DNA of 64,000 nucleotides from Mycobacterium sp. ACS4331. GTDB taxonomy: Bacteria > Actinomycetota > Actinomycetes > Mycobacteriales > Mycobacteriaceae. This document shows, piece after piece, positions 23,790 through 32,371 of the stretch; position 1 is the stretch's first letter, and each line of letters opens with the position of its first letter. The stretch covers positions 1 through 64,000 of the forward strand of contig NZ_LZHW01000060.1 in the NCBI RefSeq assembly GCF_001667265.1, read 5' to 3'. The notes below the pieces were generated by a model that worked only from the letters and a program-made list of their open reading frames with translations, ran no database searches and was not told the origin of the DNA. The translations under genes and the position numbers were made by a program.

Positions 23790-24757
23790 AGGCCATGCTG
23801 TGCCGCGAGTACGGTCCGCCGGAAAGCCTTGAACTCACCGACCTCCCCGACCCCGTGGCCGGACCCGGTCAAGTCGTGGTGCGGGTGCGCGCGGCCGCGG
23901 TCAACTTTCCGGATGTGCTGTTCATGTCGGGCTCCTACCAGGTGAAGATCCCGCCACCGTTCTCGCCGGGCAGTGAGTTCGCCGGCGAGGTGCTCGCGGT
24001 CGGCGACGGCGTCTCACTGCGGGTCGGTGACCGGGTGTCGGGCTCGACCATGGTGGGCGCGTTCGCCGAGCAGGTCGTCGTGCCCGCCGGGGCCGTGACG
24101 CCACTGGGCTCCGGCGTCGACTTCGCGTCGGCCGCGGCGTTCGGCGTCACCTACCGCACGGCGTACTACACGCTTCGCACGGTGGCACCCGTGCAGCCCG
24201 GTGACTGGGTGGTCGTGTTGGGCGCGGGCGGCGGCGTCGGGTTGGCGGCCGTGGACCTCGCCGTCACGATGGGCGCCAAGGTCATCGCGGCGGCATCGAG
24301 CGCCGACAAGCTCGAGGTGTGCCGGAGCCGCGGCGCCCACGCCGTCGTCAACTACGAAGACGAGAACCTGCGGGACCGCATCCGCGAGATCACCGAGGGT
24401 GCGGGCGCTTCCGTGGTGCTCGACCCGGTCGGCGGAGACTACTCCGAGCCGGCACTGCGTGCACTGGGGCGCGGCGGGACCTTCGTGACGCTGGGCTATG
24501 CCGCGGGTCGCATCCCCGCCATCCCGCTGAATCTCGTAATGCTCAAGGGAATCACGGTCAAGGGCATGGAGATCCGGACCTTCGCCACCGACTATCCCGA
24601 TCAGGTGGAGCGGGACACCCGAGAACTCGATCAGATGTTCGCCGACGGCCGGGTGCGCCCCCACATCGGGTCGCGTTATCCCTTGGCCGAGGCGGCCGCA
24701 GCACTGCGCCATGTCGCCGACCGCAGAGCCATCGGCAAGGTGGTCATCGACGTCTGA
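23786..24757 (+). CDS. NADPH:quinone oxidoreductase-like medium-chain reductase
   Basis: A 323-residue zinc-independent medium-chain dehydrogenase/reductase. The N-terminal GroES-like domain has AVNFPDVLFMSGSYQ and FSPGSEFAGEVLAVG; the Rossmann motif is LGAGGGVGLAAVDLAVTMGAKVIAAASS; DPVGGDYSEPALRAL and GKVVIDV close it. No structural or catalytic zinc cysteines are present. Relatives reduce quinones or alkenals, or enoyl-type substrates. It overlaps the TetR stop by four bases and is the last gene of the 20037 operon. It is convergent with the P450 gene at 24782. Confidence 0.85.
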   Translation: MKAMLCREYGPPESLELTDLPDPVAGPGQVVVRVRAAAVNFPDVLFMSGSYQVKIPPPFSPGSEFAGEVLAVGDGVSLRVGDRVSGSTMVGAFAEQVVVPAGAVTPLGSGVDFASAAAFGVTYRTAYYTLRTVAPVQPGDWVVVLGAGGGVGLAAVDLAVTMGAKVIAAASSADKLEVCRSRGAHAVVNYEDENLRDRIREITEGAGASVVLDPVGGDYSEPALRALGRGGTFVTLGYAAGRIPAIPLNLVMLKGITVKGMEIRTFATDYPDQVERDTRELDQMFADGRVRPHIGSRYPLAEAAAALRHVADRRAIGKVVIDV

Positions 24758-24781
24758 GCCTCAACGCGGTCAGATCTGGGG

Positions 24782-26014
24782 TCACCAGGCCACGGTCAGG
24801 CTGTACACCCCGTAGGCCAGCCGGTCGTCCTTGAACGGCACCTCGTCCAACGGAATCGCCAGCCGCAGCGTCGGGATGCGGCGCACCAGGGTGTGGAAGA
24901 CGATCTGCAGTTCGGCGCGGGCCAACTGCTGACCTACGCACTGGTGCCGCCCGAAACCGAATCCCAGTTCGTCGCGGGCGTTCTCGCGGGTCAGATCCAG
25001 CCGCTCGGGCTCCGGGAAGGTGGTCGCGTCCCAGTTCGCGGGCGCCAGGTCGAGGATGATGCCCTCGCCGGCCCGGATCGTCTCGCCCGCGATCTCGATG
25101 TCCTCCAACGCGACTCGGCGCTGACCGTTCTGGATGATGCTCAGGTAGCGCATCAACTCCTCGACCGCCAATGCGATCACCTTGGGATCGTCGGTCTCCC
25201 GCAGGATCGCGGCCTGCTCGGGATTCTCCAGCAGGGCCAGCACCCCGATGCCGATCATGTTGGCGGTGGTCTCGTGCCCGGCGATCAGCAGGCCCGTCCC
25301 CAACTGCGCGGCCTCCTTGACGCTGATCTCCCCGGCTGTGACGCGTTCGGCCAGATCGGAGACGGCATCCTCGGCGGGATTCGCCATCTTCTTCTCGATG
25401 AGATCGATCAGGTACTGATGCAGGCTCATCGCGCCCTTCTGCATGGCGTCGGCCGCGGCGTAGCGGGCCAGACCGGCATTGGCGTGTTCCTGGAAGAATT
25501 CGTGATCCTCATAGGGCACGCCCAGCATCTCACTGATCACCTTGGTGGGTACCGGGAGTGCCAGTGCCGTGACGATGTCGGCGGGCTGGGGACCGGCCAG
25601 CATCGCGTCGATGCACTCGTCGGTGACCTCCTGGATCGCCGAGCGCAGGCCTTCAACCCGCTTGAAGGTGAACGGCCGGGACAGCATTCGGCGGAACCTG
25701 GTGTGCTCCTCGGCATCCGAGGTGAACACCGACCGGGGCCGCTTGTCCACGGTGGACAGCATGTGTTCGTTCCAATGCGGGAATCCCGCGATGCGGTCAT
25801 CCACGCTGACCCGGGAATCGGCGAAGAGGGTTCGGGCGACCTCGTAGCCCGTGATGAGCCAGGGAGTGCTGCCGTCCCAGATCCGAACCCGCGACAGCGG
25901 TGCCTTCGCCCCCAGTTCCATCACGCCCGGCGGCGGCGCGAAGGGGCAGGCCGCCGAGCGCTCCATCGGATACTCGGGGATGTCGACCTGCGTGCCGGAA
26001 AGGGTCTCGGTCAT
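24782..26014 (-). CDS. Cytochrome P450 (CYP105-like)
   Basis: A 410-residue P450. The I-helix reads LLIAGHETTANM with canonical A-G-H-E-T-T, the K-helix is EELMRYLS, and the heme loop FGFGRHQCVGQ has the cysteine ligand at residue 359. The N-terminus (YPMERSAACPFAPPPGV) and the I-helix/heme text are like the CYP105 family, broad-specificity actinobacterial hydroxylases often paired with a small ferredoxin. The ferredoxin gene at 26073 lies 58 bp upstream and the TetR gene precedes it, giving a TetR-ferredoxin-P450 unit. Confidence 0.9.
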   Translation of the reverse strand: MTETLSGTQVDIPEYPMERSAACPFAPPPGVMELGAKAPLSRVRIWDGSTPWLITGYEVARTLFADSRVSVDDRIAGFPHWNEHMLSTVDKRPRSVFTSDAEEHTRFRRMLSRPFTFKRVEGLRSAIQEVTDECIDAMLAGPQPADIVTALALPVPTKVISEMLGVPYEDHEFFQEHANAGLARYAAADAMQKGAMSLHQYLIDLIEKKMANPAEDAVSDLAERVTAGEISVKEAAQLGTGLLIAGHETTANMIGIGVLALLENPEQAAILRETDDPKVIALAVEELMRYLSIIQNGQRRVALEDIEIAGETIRAGEGIILDLAPANWDATTFPEPERLDLTRENARDELGFGFGRHQCVGQQLARAELQIVFHTLVRRIPTLRLAIPLDEVPFKDDRLAYGVYSLTVAW

Positions 26015-26072
26015 CTGCTCTTCCTTGCGGTGGGCTGGGGTGGGTTCTGGTCAGGCGCTGAGCGCGGACAGG

Positions 26073-26267
26073 TCACTCGTGGAGGCGGATCGCCATCGCC
26101 GGGCATGCCGCGACCGCCTCACGCACTCCGTCGAGGTGATCGTCGGAGGGGTTCCCGTCAAGCAGCACCACGCTGCCGTCGTCCTCGTCCTGGTCGAAGA
26201 CGTCCGGCGCATGCGCGACGCAGTTGCCCGCGGAGACACACTTGGCTTGATCGACAGTCACTTTCAT
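26073..26267 (-). CDS. [3Fe-4S]-type ferredoxin
   Basis: A 64-residue ferredoxin. The cysteines are C10, C16 and C55, with Ala at 13 in C-V-S-A-G-N-C. Three cysteines with Ala in the second position is the pattern of [3Fe-4S] ferredoxins that feed electrons to actinobacterial P450s. The central part is acidic (FDQDEDDGS), as expected for docking. ATG 26267 overlaps the TetR stop by four bases. The gene is followed by the CYP105-like P450, which is its likely partner; it may also serve the two P450s at 8300 and 9647, which have no ferredoxin of their own. Confidence 0.9.
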   Translation of the reverse strand: MKVTVDQAKCVSAGNCVAHAPDVFDQDEDDGSVVLLDGNPSDDHLDGVREAVAACPAMAIRLHE

Positions 26268-26962
26268 TCGGACTCTCCCTGCGTTCGCTGGGTCACCGGC
26301 GCCAGCAGCAACCCGGTGATCGCATCGACCAGACCGTCCGCGGTGGCGTCCCAGCCCGGCCGGGCCATCGGATCGCCGTGTGCCAGTGCGCGTTCCTGTT
26401 CGGCGAACATGTGCACGATCAGGTGACGCGCCATCGCATTGCGGGCGATCCGCACCTCCGCGGGCATCTCCGGAAGACATCTGTTCAGGCCTTCGATGAT
26501 CCGCAGCACCGACGGTGAGGACAGCGACTCCTGAGACACCAGATCGCGATGCGCGGGGTCCGGCATCAGCTGCGCGGAGAACCGCGCATACGTCGACGTG
26601 CCATCCAGGTCGGTCAACGCCGTCAGGTGCGCCGCCAGCGGACGGACCAGGCACTCCACCCAGTCCCGCAGTTCCGGTGCCGTGCCCGACGCGTCGGCCT
26701 TCTCGAGGACCTTGGCGACCATCTGCTCGCACAGGCGCTCCACCCGCTCGTTGTGCTTGCGGACGATCGCGCGGATGAGATCGGCCTTGGTGCCGAAGTG
26801 GTATCCGACCGCGGCGTTGTTGCCCTGCCCGGCCTGGTCACTGACCTGGCGGTTGGACACCGCGAACACACCGTTCTCAGCGAAGAGGCGCTCGGCGGCC
26901 GTGAGGATGGCCTCCTGCGTGTTCTGCGCCCGCACGGAACGCAACGGCCTTGTGGCGGTCAC
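26264..26962 (-). CDS. TetR-family regulator of the ferredoxin-P450 unit
   Basis: A 232-residue protein. The helix-turn-helix is near 27-57 (VFAVSNRQVSDQAGQGNNAAVGYHFGTKADLI), with the G-Y-H-F end of the recognition helix. The C-terminal domain has ECLVRPLAAHL and resembles regulators with a TetR_C_33-like domain. I chose GTG 26962 (VTATRPLRSVRAQNTQEAIL); a frame extended to 27046 would pass through an operator palindrome and into the divergent gene. The near-palindrome at 26991-27008 between it and the hydrolase at 27021 is its likely site, so it probably controls itself, the ferredoxin, the P450 and perhaps the hydrolase. Confidence 0.85.
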   Translation of the reverse strand: MTATRPLRSVRAQNTQEAILTAAERLFAENGVFAVSNRQVSDQAGQGNNAAVGYHFGTKADLIRAIVRKHNERVERLCEQMVAKVLEKADASGTAPELRDWVECLVRPLAAHLTALTDLDGTSTYARFSAQLMPDPAHRDLVSQESLSSPSVLRIIEGLNRCLPEMPAEVRIARNAMARHLIVHMFAEQERALAHGDPMARPGWDATADGLVDAITGLLLAPVTQRTQGESE

Positions 26963-26990
26963 CAGTCGAGTCAACCTTCCCCCACGGTTT

Positions 26991-27008
26991 AAGTCAAGCG
27001 CTTGATTT
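26991..27008. promoter_or_regulatory. 18-bp TetR-type operator
   Basis: AAGTCAAGC-GCTTGATTT is a palindrome with one mismatch between the divergent TetR (26962) and alpha/beta hydrolase (27021) genes. It is unlike the GAGAAT elements and the 8251 palindrome. Confidence 0.65.
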
Positions 27009-27020
27009 AGTGGGGATAGA

Positions 27021-27758
27021 GTGCGAGCGATGAGGTCACAGTTCACCCACCACGACGGTGTCCGCCTGCACTACCTCGACTCCGGCGGCGACTCTGCCGG
27101 GGACGACCGCGCACCCATCGTGTTCGTGCCGGGAATGACGTGTCTGGCCCACGACTACGAGGCGGTGCTGCCGGAGTTCGGCCGACGAACCGTGGTGGTC
27201 GAGGTGCGGGGTCACGGCCGCAGCGATGCGCCTGTCGATGGGTACGACCTGGAGACGCTCAGCGGTGACGTCGGCGCAGTGGTCGACGCGGTGACCGAGG
27301 GCCCCGTGCACATCGTGAGCTTCTCGCGCGGCACGTCGGCCGCGGTCCTGTGGACGCTGGGGCACTCCGATCGGGTGCGGTCGCTGTCGATCGGCGACTA
27401 CGTGCCCGAGGAGAAACTCGTGCCCGACGACGCGGTGCGCTGGCTGCTGGACGGCAAGTGGCGCGGCACACCCGTGCGGGATCGACTGGACGAGAAGGCC
27501 GCGCTTCTGACGTTCCAGGCGGCGCGGGAGCGCTCGTTCTGGGAACCGTTGGCGCAGTCCGGAATTCCGCTGCTCGCAGTTCGCAGCCCCGAGTCCCAGG
27601 TGATCATCCCCGACGAGGTCTGGGACCGCTACGCGCGTCTGTTCCCCGCCGCCGAGCTGGTCGAATTCGCCGACTCCCCGCACGACATCTTCCGCCCCGA
27701 CCGCGCCCGCTACCCGCGGTTGGTCGCCGAGCACGCCGATCGCGCCGACGGTCGCTAG
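27021..27758 (+). CDS. Alpha/beta hydrolase
   Basis: A 245-residue alpha/beta hydrolase. The oxyanion segment is IVFVPGMTCLAHDYE, the Asp-loop strand VEVRGHGRSDAP, the nucleophile elbow SFSRGTSA (G-x-S-x-G variant S-F-S-R-G with Ser near residue 99), and the catalytic His lies in FADSPHDIFR near the C-terminus. It would cleave an ester or C-C bond; no substrate can be given. GTG 27021 is followed by in-frame ATG 27030 (MRSQFTHHDGV), which may be the true start. Its stop (TAG) shares bases with the stop of the convergent SDR gene. Confidence 0.8.
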   Translation: MRAMRSQFTHHDGVRLHYLDSGGDSAGDDRAPIVFVPGMTCLAHDYEAVLPEFGRRTVVVEVRGHGRSDAPVDGYDLETLSGDVGAVVDAVTEGPVHIVSFSRGTSAAVLWTLGHSDRVRSLSIGDYVPEEKLVPDDAVRWLLDGKWRGTPVRDRLDEKAALLTFQAARERSFWEPLAQSGIPLLAVRSPESQVIIPDEVWDRYARLFPAAELVEFADSPHDIFRPDRARYPRLVAEHADRADGR

Positions 27759-28558
27759 GACTTCTCCGCCTTGGGCTTGCGGACGATCACCTTCCCGGCC
27801 ACCGTCCCTCCGTCGATCGGCAGCACCGTACCCGTGACATAGCGCGAGCGGTCACCCGCGAAGTACAGCGCGGCCTCGGCGACGTCCTCGACCGTGCCCT
27901 CCCGCTTGAGCGGGCGGTCCGCGCGCATCTGGGCGCGGATGCCCTCCTCGAACTGTTCGAGACGCTCGAGGTCCTCTCCCGTGGCCGACTTCTTCACGAT
28001 CGCGGTGCGGATATTGCCTGGAGCGATCGCGTTGACGCGAATCTCGTAGTGCGCCAGTTCGATTGCCGCCGACTTCGTGAACTGGATGACCGCGGCCTTG
28101 GAGGCGCGGTAGGTCTGCACTCCCCCGCCCGCCTGGATACCGCCAATCGAGGTGAGGTTCAGGATCGACCCGCCGCCGTGTTCGGCCATGTACCGCGCAG
28201 CGTCGCGGGTGCCCGCCATCACGCCGAGCACGTTGACCCCCATCACCCTGTGGAAATCGGCCAGGTCATCGTCCAGGAAGCGACGGTGCATGGTGCCCGA
28301 GACTCCCGCGTTGTTCACTATGATGTCCAGGCCGCCGAACTCCTCGATCGCGGTCGACACCAGCCGGCCGACCTGCTCGATGGCGGAGACGTCGGTGGGC
28401 ACGAAAAGGCCGTCCCCGCCGAGCGGTTCACCCTCGGCGATGTCACCCACGACGACCTTGGCGCCCTCGGCCACAAACCGCTCGGCGATACCGCGGCCCA
28501 ATCCCCCCGCACCCCCGGTGATGACGGCGACCTTGCCGGCGAGTTCTCCGGTGCTCAT
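27755..28558 (-). CDS. Short-chain dehydrogenase/reductase
   Basis: A 267-residue SDR. The nucleotide motif is TGGAGGLGRGIAERFVAEG with VVVGDI, suggesting NAD. NNAGVSGTMH, Ser in LNLTSIGGIQAGG and catalytic Y-R-A-S-K follow, then the RVNAIAPGNIRT segment. The C-terminus is an extended basic tail (VIVRKPKAEKS). ATG 28558 overlaps the upstream hydrolase stop by four bases; a frame extended to 28726 lies inside that gene. It belongs to the two-gene hydrolase-SDR unit that has a GAGAAT operator before 29427. Confidence 0.8.
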   Translation of the reverse strand: MSTGELAGKVAVITGGAGGLGRGIAERFVAEGAKVVVGDIAEGEPLGGDGLFVPTDVSAIEQVGRLVSTAIEEFGGLDIIVNNAGVSGTMHRRFLDDDLADFHRVMGVNVLGVMAGTRDAARYMAEHGGGSILNLTSIGGIQAGGGVQTYRASKAAVIQFTKSAAIELAHYEIRVNAIAPGNIRTAIVKKSATGEDLERLEQFEEGIRAQMRADRPLKREGTVEDVAEAALYFAGDRSRYVTGTVLPIDGGTVAGKVIVRKPKAEKS

Positions 28559-29427
28559 GACGCGCATGCTCCCCTGTCGTTGTGTTCCGAGTCCTGATGT
28601 TCGGCGAAGAAGGACAGCAGCAGGTCGTTGACGACCTGTGGCTGTTCGATCTGCGGGCAGTGCCCAGCGGCGTCGACGACCACCGAGCGTGCACCACCGA
28701 TCTGCGCGGCGATCTCGGCGGCCCACCCCGCGGGCAGCAGCTTGTCGGCGCCGCCCTCGACGATCAGCGCCGGGACGGTGATGCGTTCATAGGGGCGTGT
28801 GCTCGACAGCGCCGGCGGTGGCTCTGTCCCCGGGCGGCGGAATCGCGCCGCGGCGATCGCCTCCCATGCGCCGGGCACAGTGGCCGATTCGTGTCTGCGC
28901 GCCACGTATGCCTCGTCGTTCGGGTAGGTGGGGTCGTGGAACAGCGCCTCGACGATGCGGCGCATGGCCGGCAGGGTCGCGTCGTAGTCGTACAGCGCCT
29001 GCATGTGCTCACCCGCTTGGATCTCCCCACCACCGCAGATCGCGACCAGGGTCCGTATCGGCAGCAGCGGGGTCTCCGAAGTGGCGTCGACCAGCAGGTT
29101 GATCGCCCCCATCGAGTTGCCGACGAAGTGCGCCGAGGTCACGCCCATGGCCGCACAGAAGGCCGCGATGTGCCGGATCCGCATTCCACGGCCGTCGACG
29201 AAGTCGAGCACCTTGGCCGACCCGCCGTAGCCGAGCATGTCGGGAGCCAGCACGCGGTGCTGATCGGCGAGCGCGGAAATGGTGCGTTCCCAGCCGAGTT
29301 CGGCGCTGGCACCGAACTCCCCGCCGTGCAGCAGAACCACCGGATCACGCGCCGGATCGCCGGCTTCCAGGTAGGTCGTGGTCAGGCCGTCGACGGCGAT
29401 GGTCTTGCGTTCGAAGTCCACGGCCAC
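28555..29427 (-). CDS. Alpha/beta hydrolase (meta-cleavage hydrolase-like)
   Basis: A 290-residue alpha/beta hydrolase. The oxyanion strand is VVLLHGGEFGASAELGWERT, the Asp-loop strand LAPDMLGYGGSAK, the nucleophile elbow is FVGNSMGAINLL (Ser of G-N-S-M-G near residue 106), and the final His lies in VDAAGHCPQIEQP. The layout (H-G-G..GW, G-N-S-M-G, G-H-x-P-x-x-E-x-P) is that of C-C hydrolases such as HsaD/BphD/MhpC, but esterase activity cannot be excluded. It starts 25 bp after a GAGAAT-type operator and heads a two-gene unit with the SDR. Confidence 0.8.
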   Translation of the reverse strand: MAVDFERKTIAVDGLTTTYLEAGDPARDPVVLLHGGEFGASAELGWERTISALADQHRVLAPDMLGYGGSAKVLDFVDGRGMRIRHIAAFCAAMGVTSAHFVGNSMGAINLLVDATSETPLLPIRTLVAICGGGEIQAGEHMQALYDYDATLPAMRRIVEALFHDPTYPNDEAYVARRHESATVPGAWEAIAAARFRRPGTEPPPALSSTRPYERITVPALIVEGGADKLLPAGWAAEIAAQIGGARSVVVDAAGHCPQIEQPQVVNDLLLSFFAEHQDSEHNDRGACAS

Positions 29428-29450
29428 ACGATACTGATGTTTTCCGAATT

Positions 29451-29467
29451 GGAGAACATCATTCTCG
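29451..29467. promoter_or_regulatory. GAGAAT-type operator before the hydrolase-SDR unit
   Basis: GGAGAACATCATTCTCG: GAGAA, five bases, TTCTC, an exact match to the arm-spacer-arm of the site at 6631. It lies 24 bp upstream of the minus-strand start at 29427 and next to the end of the hsdM gene (stop 29491). Confidence 0.65.
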
Positions 29468-29490
29468 AATCGGTGGCGCGACCAGGGTGC

Positions 29491-30975
29491 TCAGCCCTGG
29501 TCGTTGGCCGACGCCTCCAGGGCGGCGGCGACAGCTTCGAATTCAGCCAGCGCGGCGGTCAGGTCCTCCACGATCTCGCGGGCGATGACCTCCGGCGCTG
29601 GGAGGTTGTCGGCGTCCTCCAGCGATTCGTCGCGCAGCCAGGAGATGTCGAGATTCACCTTGTCGCGGGCGATGAGGTCGTCATAGGTGAACGCTTTCCA
29701 CCGCTCCGACTCGACGCGCTCTTCGTGCGGCTTACCCGATAAGTAGCAGTCGACGAACTCATCGAGGTGGTGCCGCCGCAAGGGGTTCTGTTTGAGCGTG
29801 AAGTGCTGGTTGGTACGCAGATCGTAGACCCACAGCTTGCTGGTCCACGGCTGCTCGGCCGCTGGCTTCTTGTCGAAGAACAGCACGTTCGCCTTCACGC
29901 CCTGGGCGTAGAAGATGCCGGTTGGAAGGCGCAACATGGTGTGAAGATCGAAGTCTTCCAGTAGTTTTCGACGCAGGGTCTCGCCGGCACCGCCTTCGAA
30001 CAGCACGTTGTCAGGCAGCACAACGGCCGCGCGCCCGTTGATGTCGAGAATCGTCATGATGTGCTGCAGGAAGTTGAGCTGCTTGTTACTGGTGGTGACG
30101 ACGAAGTCCTGGCGCTCGATTTCGACGTCGTCGCGCACTTCCCGCCCGTCGGCGCCGACCATGGTCAGCGACGATTTGCGTCCGAACGGCGGGTTGGACA
30201 GCACCACCGACCATCGCTGACCTGGATCGGCGATCAAGGCATCGCGGACCTCGATCAACGATGGACCATCGGCAGTGCCAATACCGTGCAGCAGCAGGTT
30301 CATCGCCGCCAGCCGCGCGGTGCCGTCGACGAGCTCATACCCGGTGGCGAATTTGTCCCGCAGATGGTTCCGTTGCGTCGGGGTGAGCTTTCCCGCTCCC
30401 TCTGCGACGTGTTCGTGGGCGACGAGGAGGAATCCCCCGGTGCCACAGGCCGGGTCGACAATTGTGTCCGCTACCGAAGGATCGATCACGTCCACAATTG
30501 CGCGGATGAGGTCGCGCGGCGTGAAGTACTGGCCCGCTCCAGAACCCTTGTCGGACGCCCCCTTGGCGAGCAGTTCCTCGTAGGCGTCGCCCTTGAGGTC
30601 GGTGCCCGAGGCAGACCAGTTCTCCTTATCGATCAGGTCGATGATAAGACGCTTGAGCTTCGCCGGATCTTGAACCCTGTTCTGTGCCTTGCGGTATATG
30701 GTTCCAAGCGTTCCCGGCTGCTGTGCGAGCCCCACCAGGATGTTCGTGTACTCAACCTCAAGGTCGGTGCCTTCGGCATCGAGCAGCTTCTGCCAGGAAT
30801 ACTCGTCGGGAACGATTTTCTGCGGGTTCAATTTTCGGGTCGCCCGCTCGTGGGCCATCTTCAAGAACAACAGGTAGGTGAGCTGTTCCGTGTACTCGAT
30901 GACCCCAACTCCGTCGTCGCGCAGCACATTGCAGTACGACCAGAGTTTGTCGACGAGGCGGCGTGATTCAGACAT
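29491..30975 (-). CDS. hsdM: Type I restriction-modification methyltransferase subunit HsdM
   Basis: A 494-residue N6-adenine methyltransferase subunit. An N-terminal HsdM helical domain (about 1-125) is followed by G-Q-Y-F-T-P-R (148-154), SAM-binding motif I DPACGTGGF (174-182) and catalytic motif IV NPPF (261-264). A C-terminal part follows that contacts HsdS. It methylates adenine in the sequence recognised by HsdS and protects the genome from HsdR. ATG 30975 follows AAAGGAA; a longer frame is not supported. It is the last gene of the minus-strand RM operon, separated from hsdS by three other genes, which is unusual. Confidence 0.9.
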   Translation of the reverse strand: MSESRRLVDKLWSYCNVLRDDGVGVIEYTEQLTYLLFLKMAHERATRKLNPQKIVPDEYSWQKLLDAEGTDLEVEYTNILVGLAQQPGTLGTIYRKAQNRVQDPAKLKRLIIDLIDKENWSASGTDLKGDAYEELLAKGASDKGSGAGQYFTPRDLIRAIVDVIDPSVADTIVDPACGTGGFLLVAHEHVAEGAGKLTPTQRNHLRDKFATGYELVDGTARLAAMNLLLHGIGTADGPSLIEVRDALIADPGQRWSVVLSNPPFGRKSSLTMVGADGREVRDDVEIERQDFVVTTSNKQLNFLQHIMTILDINGRAAVVLPDNVLFEGGAGETLRRKLLEDFDLHTMLRLPTGIFYAQGVKANVLFFDKKPAAEQPWTSKLWVYDLRTNQHFTLKQNPLRRHHLDEFVDCYLSGKPHEERVESERWKAFTYDDLIARDKVNLDISWLRDESLEDADNLPAPEVIAREIVEDLTAALAEFEAVAAALEASANDQG

Positions 30976-30989
30976 GCATTCCTTTGAAT

Positions 30990-31409
30990 TCAGCTGCGGA
31001 CATTCAGATTCGGTACGCCCTGGAAAACGGTGTCGCCAGAGAACAGTTCGAGGCCTTTGGCGATCGCACAGGCCGCGATCCATCGATCGGCCGTGTGGAT
31101 CTTCTGGCCGAGCGCATGCCCGATCGCTAGGCACTCTGCCGTGAGGGTCGCGTGGGCATCAACGACGTCGTTATCCGACTGGATGGTCGGGGTGCGGCCC
31201 AAAATCTCCTGGAGACGAGTGACCCGCGGTGCACCCCATCCCCGCTGACGAGCGCCTGCAAGAATTTCCGCCCGAGTCTGGAACGAGATGATGACCCGGC
31301 GATTCGCAAGCGCTTCTGTCCAGGCTGTTGTACGTGGATCGGCACCCCTGAGGAGCACGTAGACACAGCTGAAGACATCGGTGTCGACAATCGCGGTCAG
31401 CACAGTCAT
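30990..31409 (-). CDS. PIN-domain protein (VapC-like toxin)
   Basis: A 139-residue PIN-domain protein. The acidic residues of the ribonuclease site are D9 (with D11) in AIVDTDVFS, E48 in QTRAEILAG and D108 in HTADRWIAA. PIN toxins cut RNA and are held in check by a partner encoded just upstream. Its ATG overlaps the stop of the 285-residue gene (ATGA). HsdM starts 15 bp after its stop, so toxin-like and methylase subunits are in one transcript. It resembles free-standing VapC in size and motifs; whether it is toxic cannot be told. Confidence 0.85.
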   Translation of the reverse strand: MTVLTAIVDTDVFSCVYVLLRGADPRTTAWTEALANRRVIISFQTRAEILAGARQRGWGAPRVTRLQEILGRTPTIQSDNDVVDAHATLTAECLAIGHALGQKIHTADRWIAACAIAKGLELFSGDTVFQGVPNLNVRS

Positions 31410-32263
31410 GAACGAATGACCCGAAGGAACTCCGCTGCTTCCTCATCAGTGAGGTCGAGCCCACCAGTCGGATCTGGGCCAGGCGCACTCGCAAGGATCT
31501 CCTCGATGGAAACGACACGGCTGCCCAAGAACTCCGCCGCGGGATCGCCCGTCTCATGCACGCGCGCATGGTCCAGGGCCACGACGCGTCCCGTCCGCGC
31601 CAGCACCGCGTCCCCCTCTGCGGTCACCCACCGCCCGACGAGCCGTGCGGCGGCCCGGTCTTCGATCACCCGTCGAAGGTCGACGGTGTTGTCGACGTCG
31701 TCACGGATTCGGAAGGTATGCGAGCGCAGGTCCACCTTCTCCAGCCACCCGGCAGCGGTGCCCGGTCCCGCGGAAGTGACCCGATCGACCGCCCAGGTCT
31801 CGAGGTGGATCTGCGTTCCGTTGATGCGCACATCGGCGCGGTCCGGCGAGGAGACGACCGTTGTTGGTGCCGCTCCCCGCAGGGCGGCGGCGAGCTTGCC
31901 CGCTGACTCAGCGACCAGTGTGCTCGTCCAGTCGGGCCTCTGGTCGGCTCCGATGGCGCCCAGAATGTCCCACAGCCGGTCGTCCGCATCAGACAGTCCG
32001 GGGACCTCTACGTCCAGCTGGTCGGTCGGCCCTTTGCTGACCTTGAGCACGGTGCTGCCTGCGGTGATGGCGTCCAGGCGGAGTTCGGCGAACTCTTCGA
32101 CGTACTGCTTCGACCGGCCGGGACCCGCAGCGTCAGCGGCCTCCCTGCTGAGGCGGGTCACCAGCTCCTGCAGGGCTGCGGCAATGCCGCTCAGGTCCTT
32201 AAGCGTGATCTCACCGCTGGGTGTCGCGCCATCGATGAGACGCAGCTCGATCTGCTTGATCAT
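31406..32263 (-). CDS. Putative long antitoxin-like partner of the PIN protein
   Basis: A 285-residue protein. I do not recognise the main domain, residues 1-235 (MIKQIELRLIDG start, mixed alpha/beta composition, WTSTLVAESAGKLAAALRG helix). The last 50 residues (VVSIEEILASAPGPDP..GGLDLTDEEAAEFLRVIRS) look like the C-terminal toxin-binding tail of VapB/Phd antitoxins, with L-T-D-E-E-A-x-x-F. It is coupled by ATGA to the PIN gene. ATG 32263 has GGGAGG eight bases upstream. A 108-bp gap to the GIY-YIG gene may hold a promoter for the pair. Typical antitoxins are 70-100 residues, so the large N-terminal part is unusual and may sense something. Confidence 0.6.
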   Translation of the reverse strand: MIKQIELRLIDGATPSGEITLKDLSGIAAALQELVTRLSREAADAAGPGRSKQYVEEFAELRLDAITAGSTVLKVSKGPTDQLDVEVPGLSDADDRLWDILGAIGADQRPDWTSTLVAESAGKLAAALRGAAPTTVVSSPDRADVRINGTQIHLETWAVDRVTSAGPGTAAGWLEKVDLRSHTFRIRDDVDNTVDLRRVIEDRAAARLVGRWVTAEGDAVLARTGRVVALDHARVHETGDPAAEFLGSRVVSIEEILASAPGPDPTGGLDLTDEEAAEFLRVIRS

Positions 32264-32371
32264 GATCGGCGCCTCCCATCTGCATTGCGTGCGGCCACCT
32301 GCAATTCTGCCTCGTTCGCAGGCGATGACCACTCAGATACTCGCAGAACCGTCCGACAACCGAGAAGGCCC

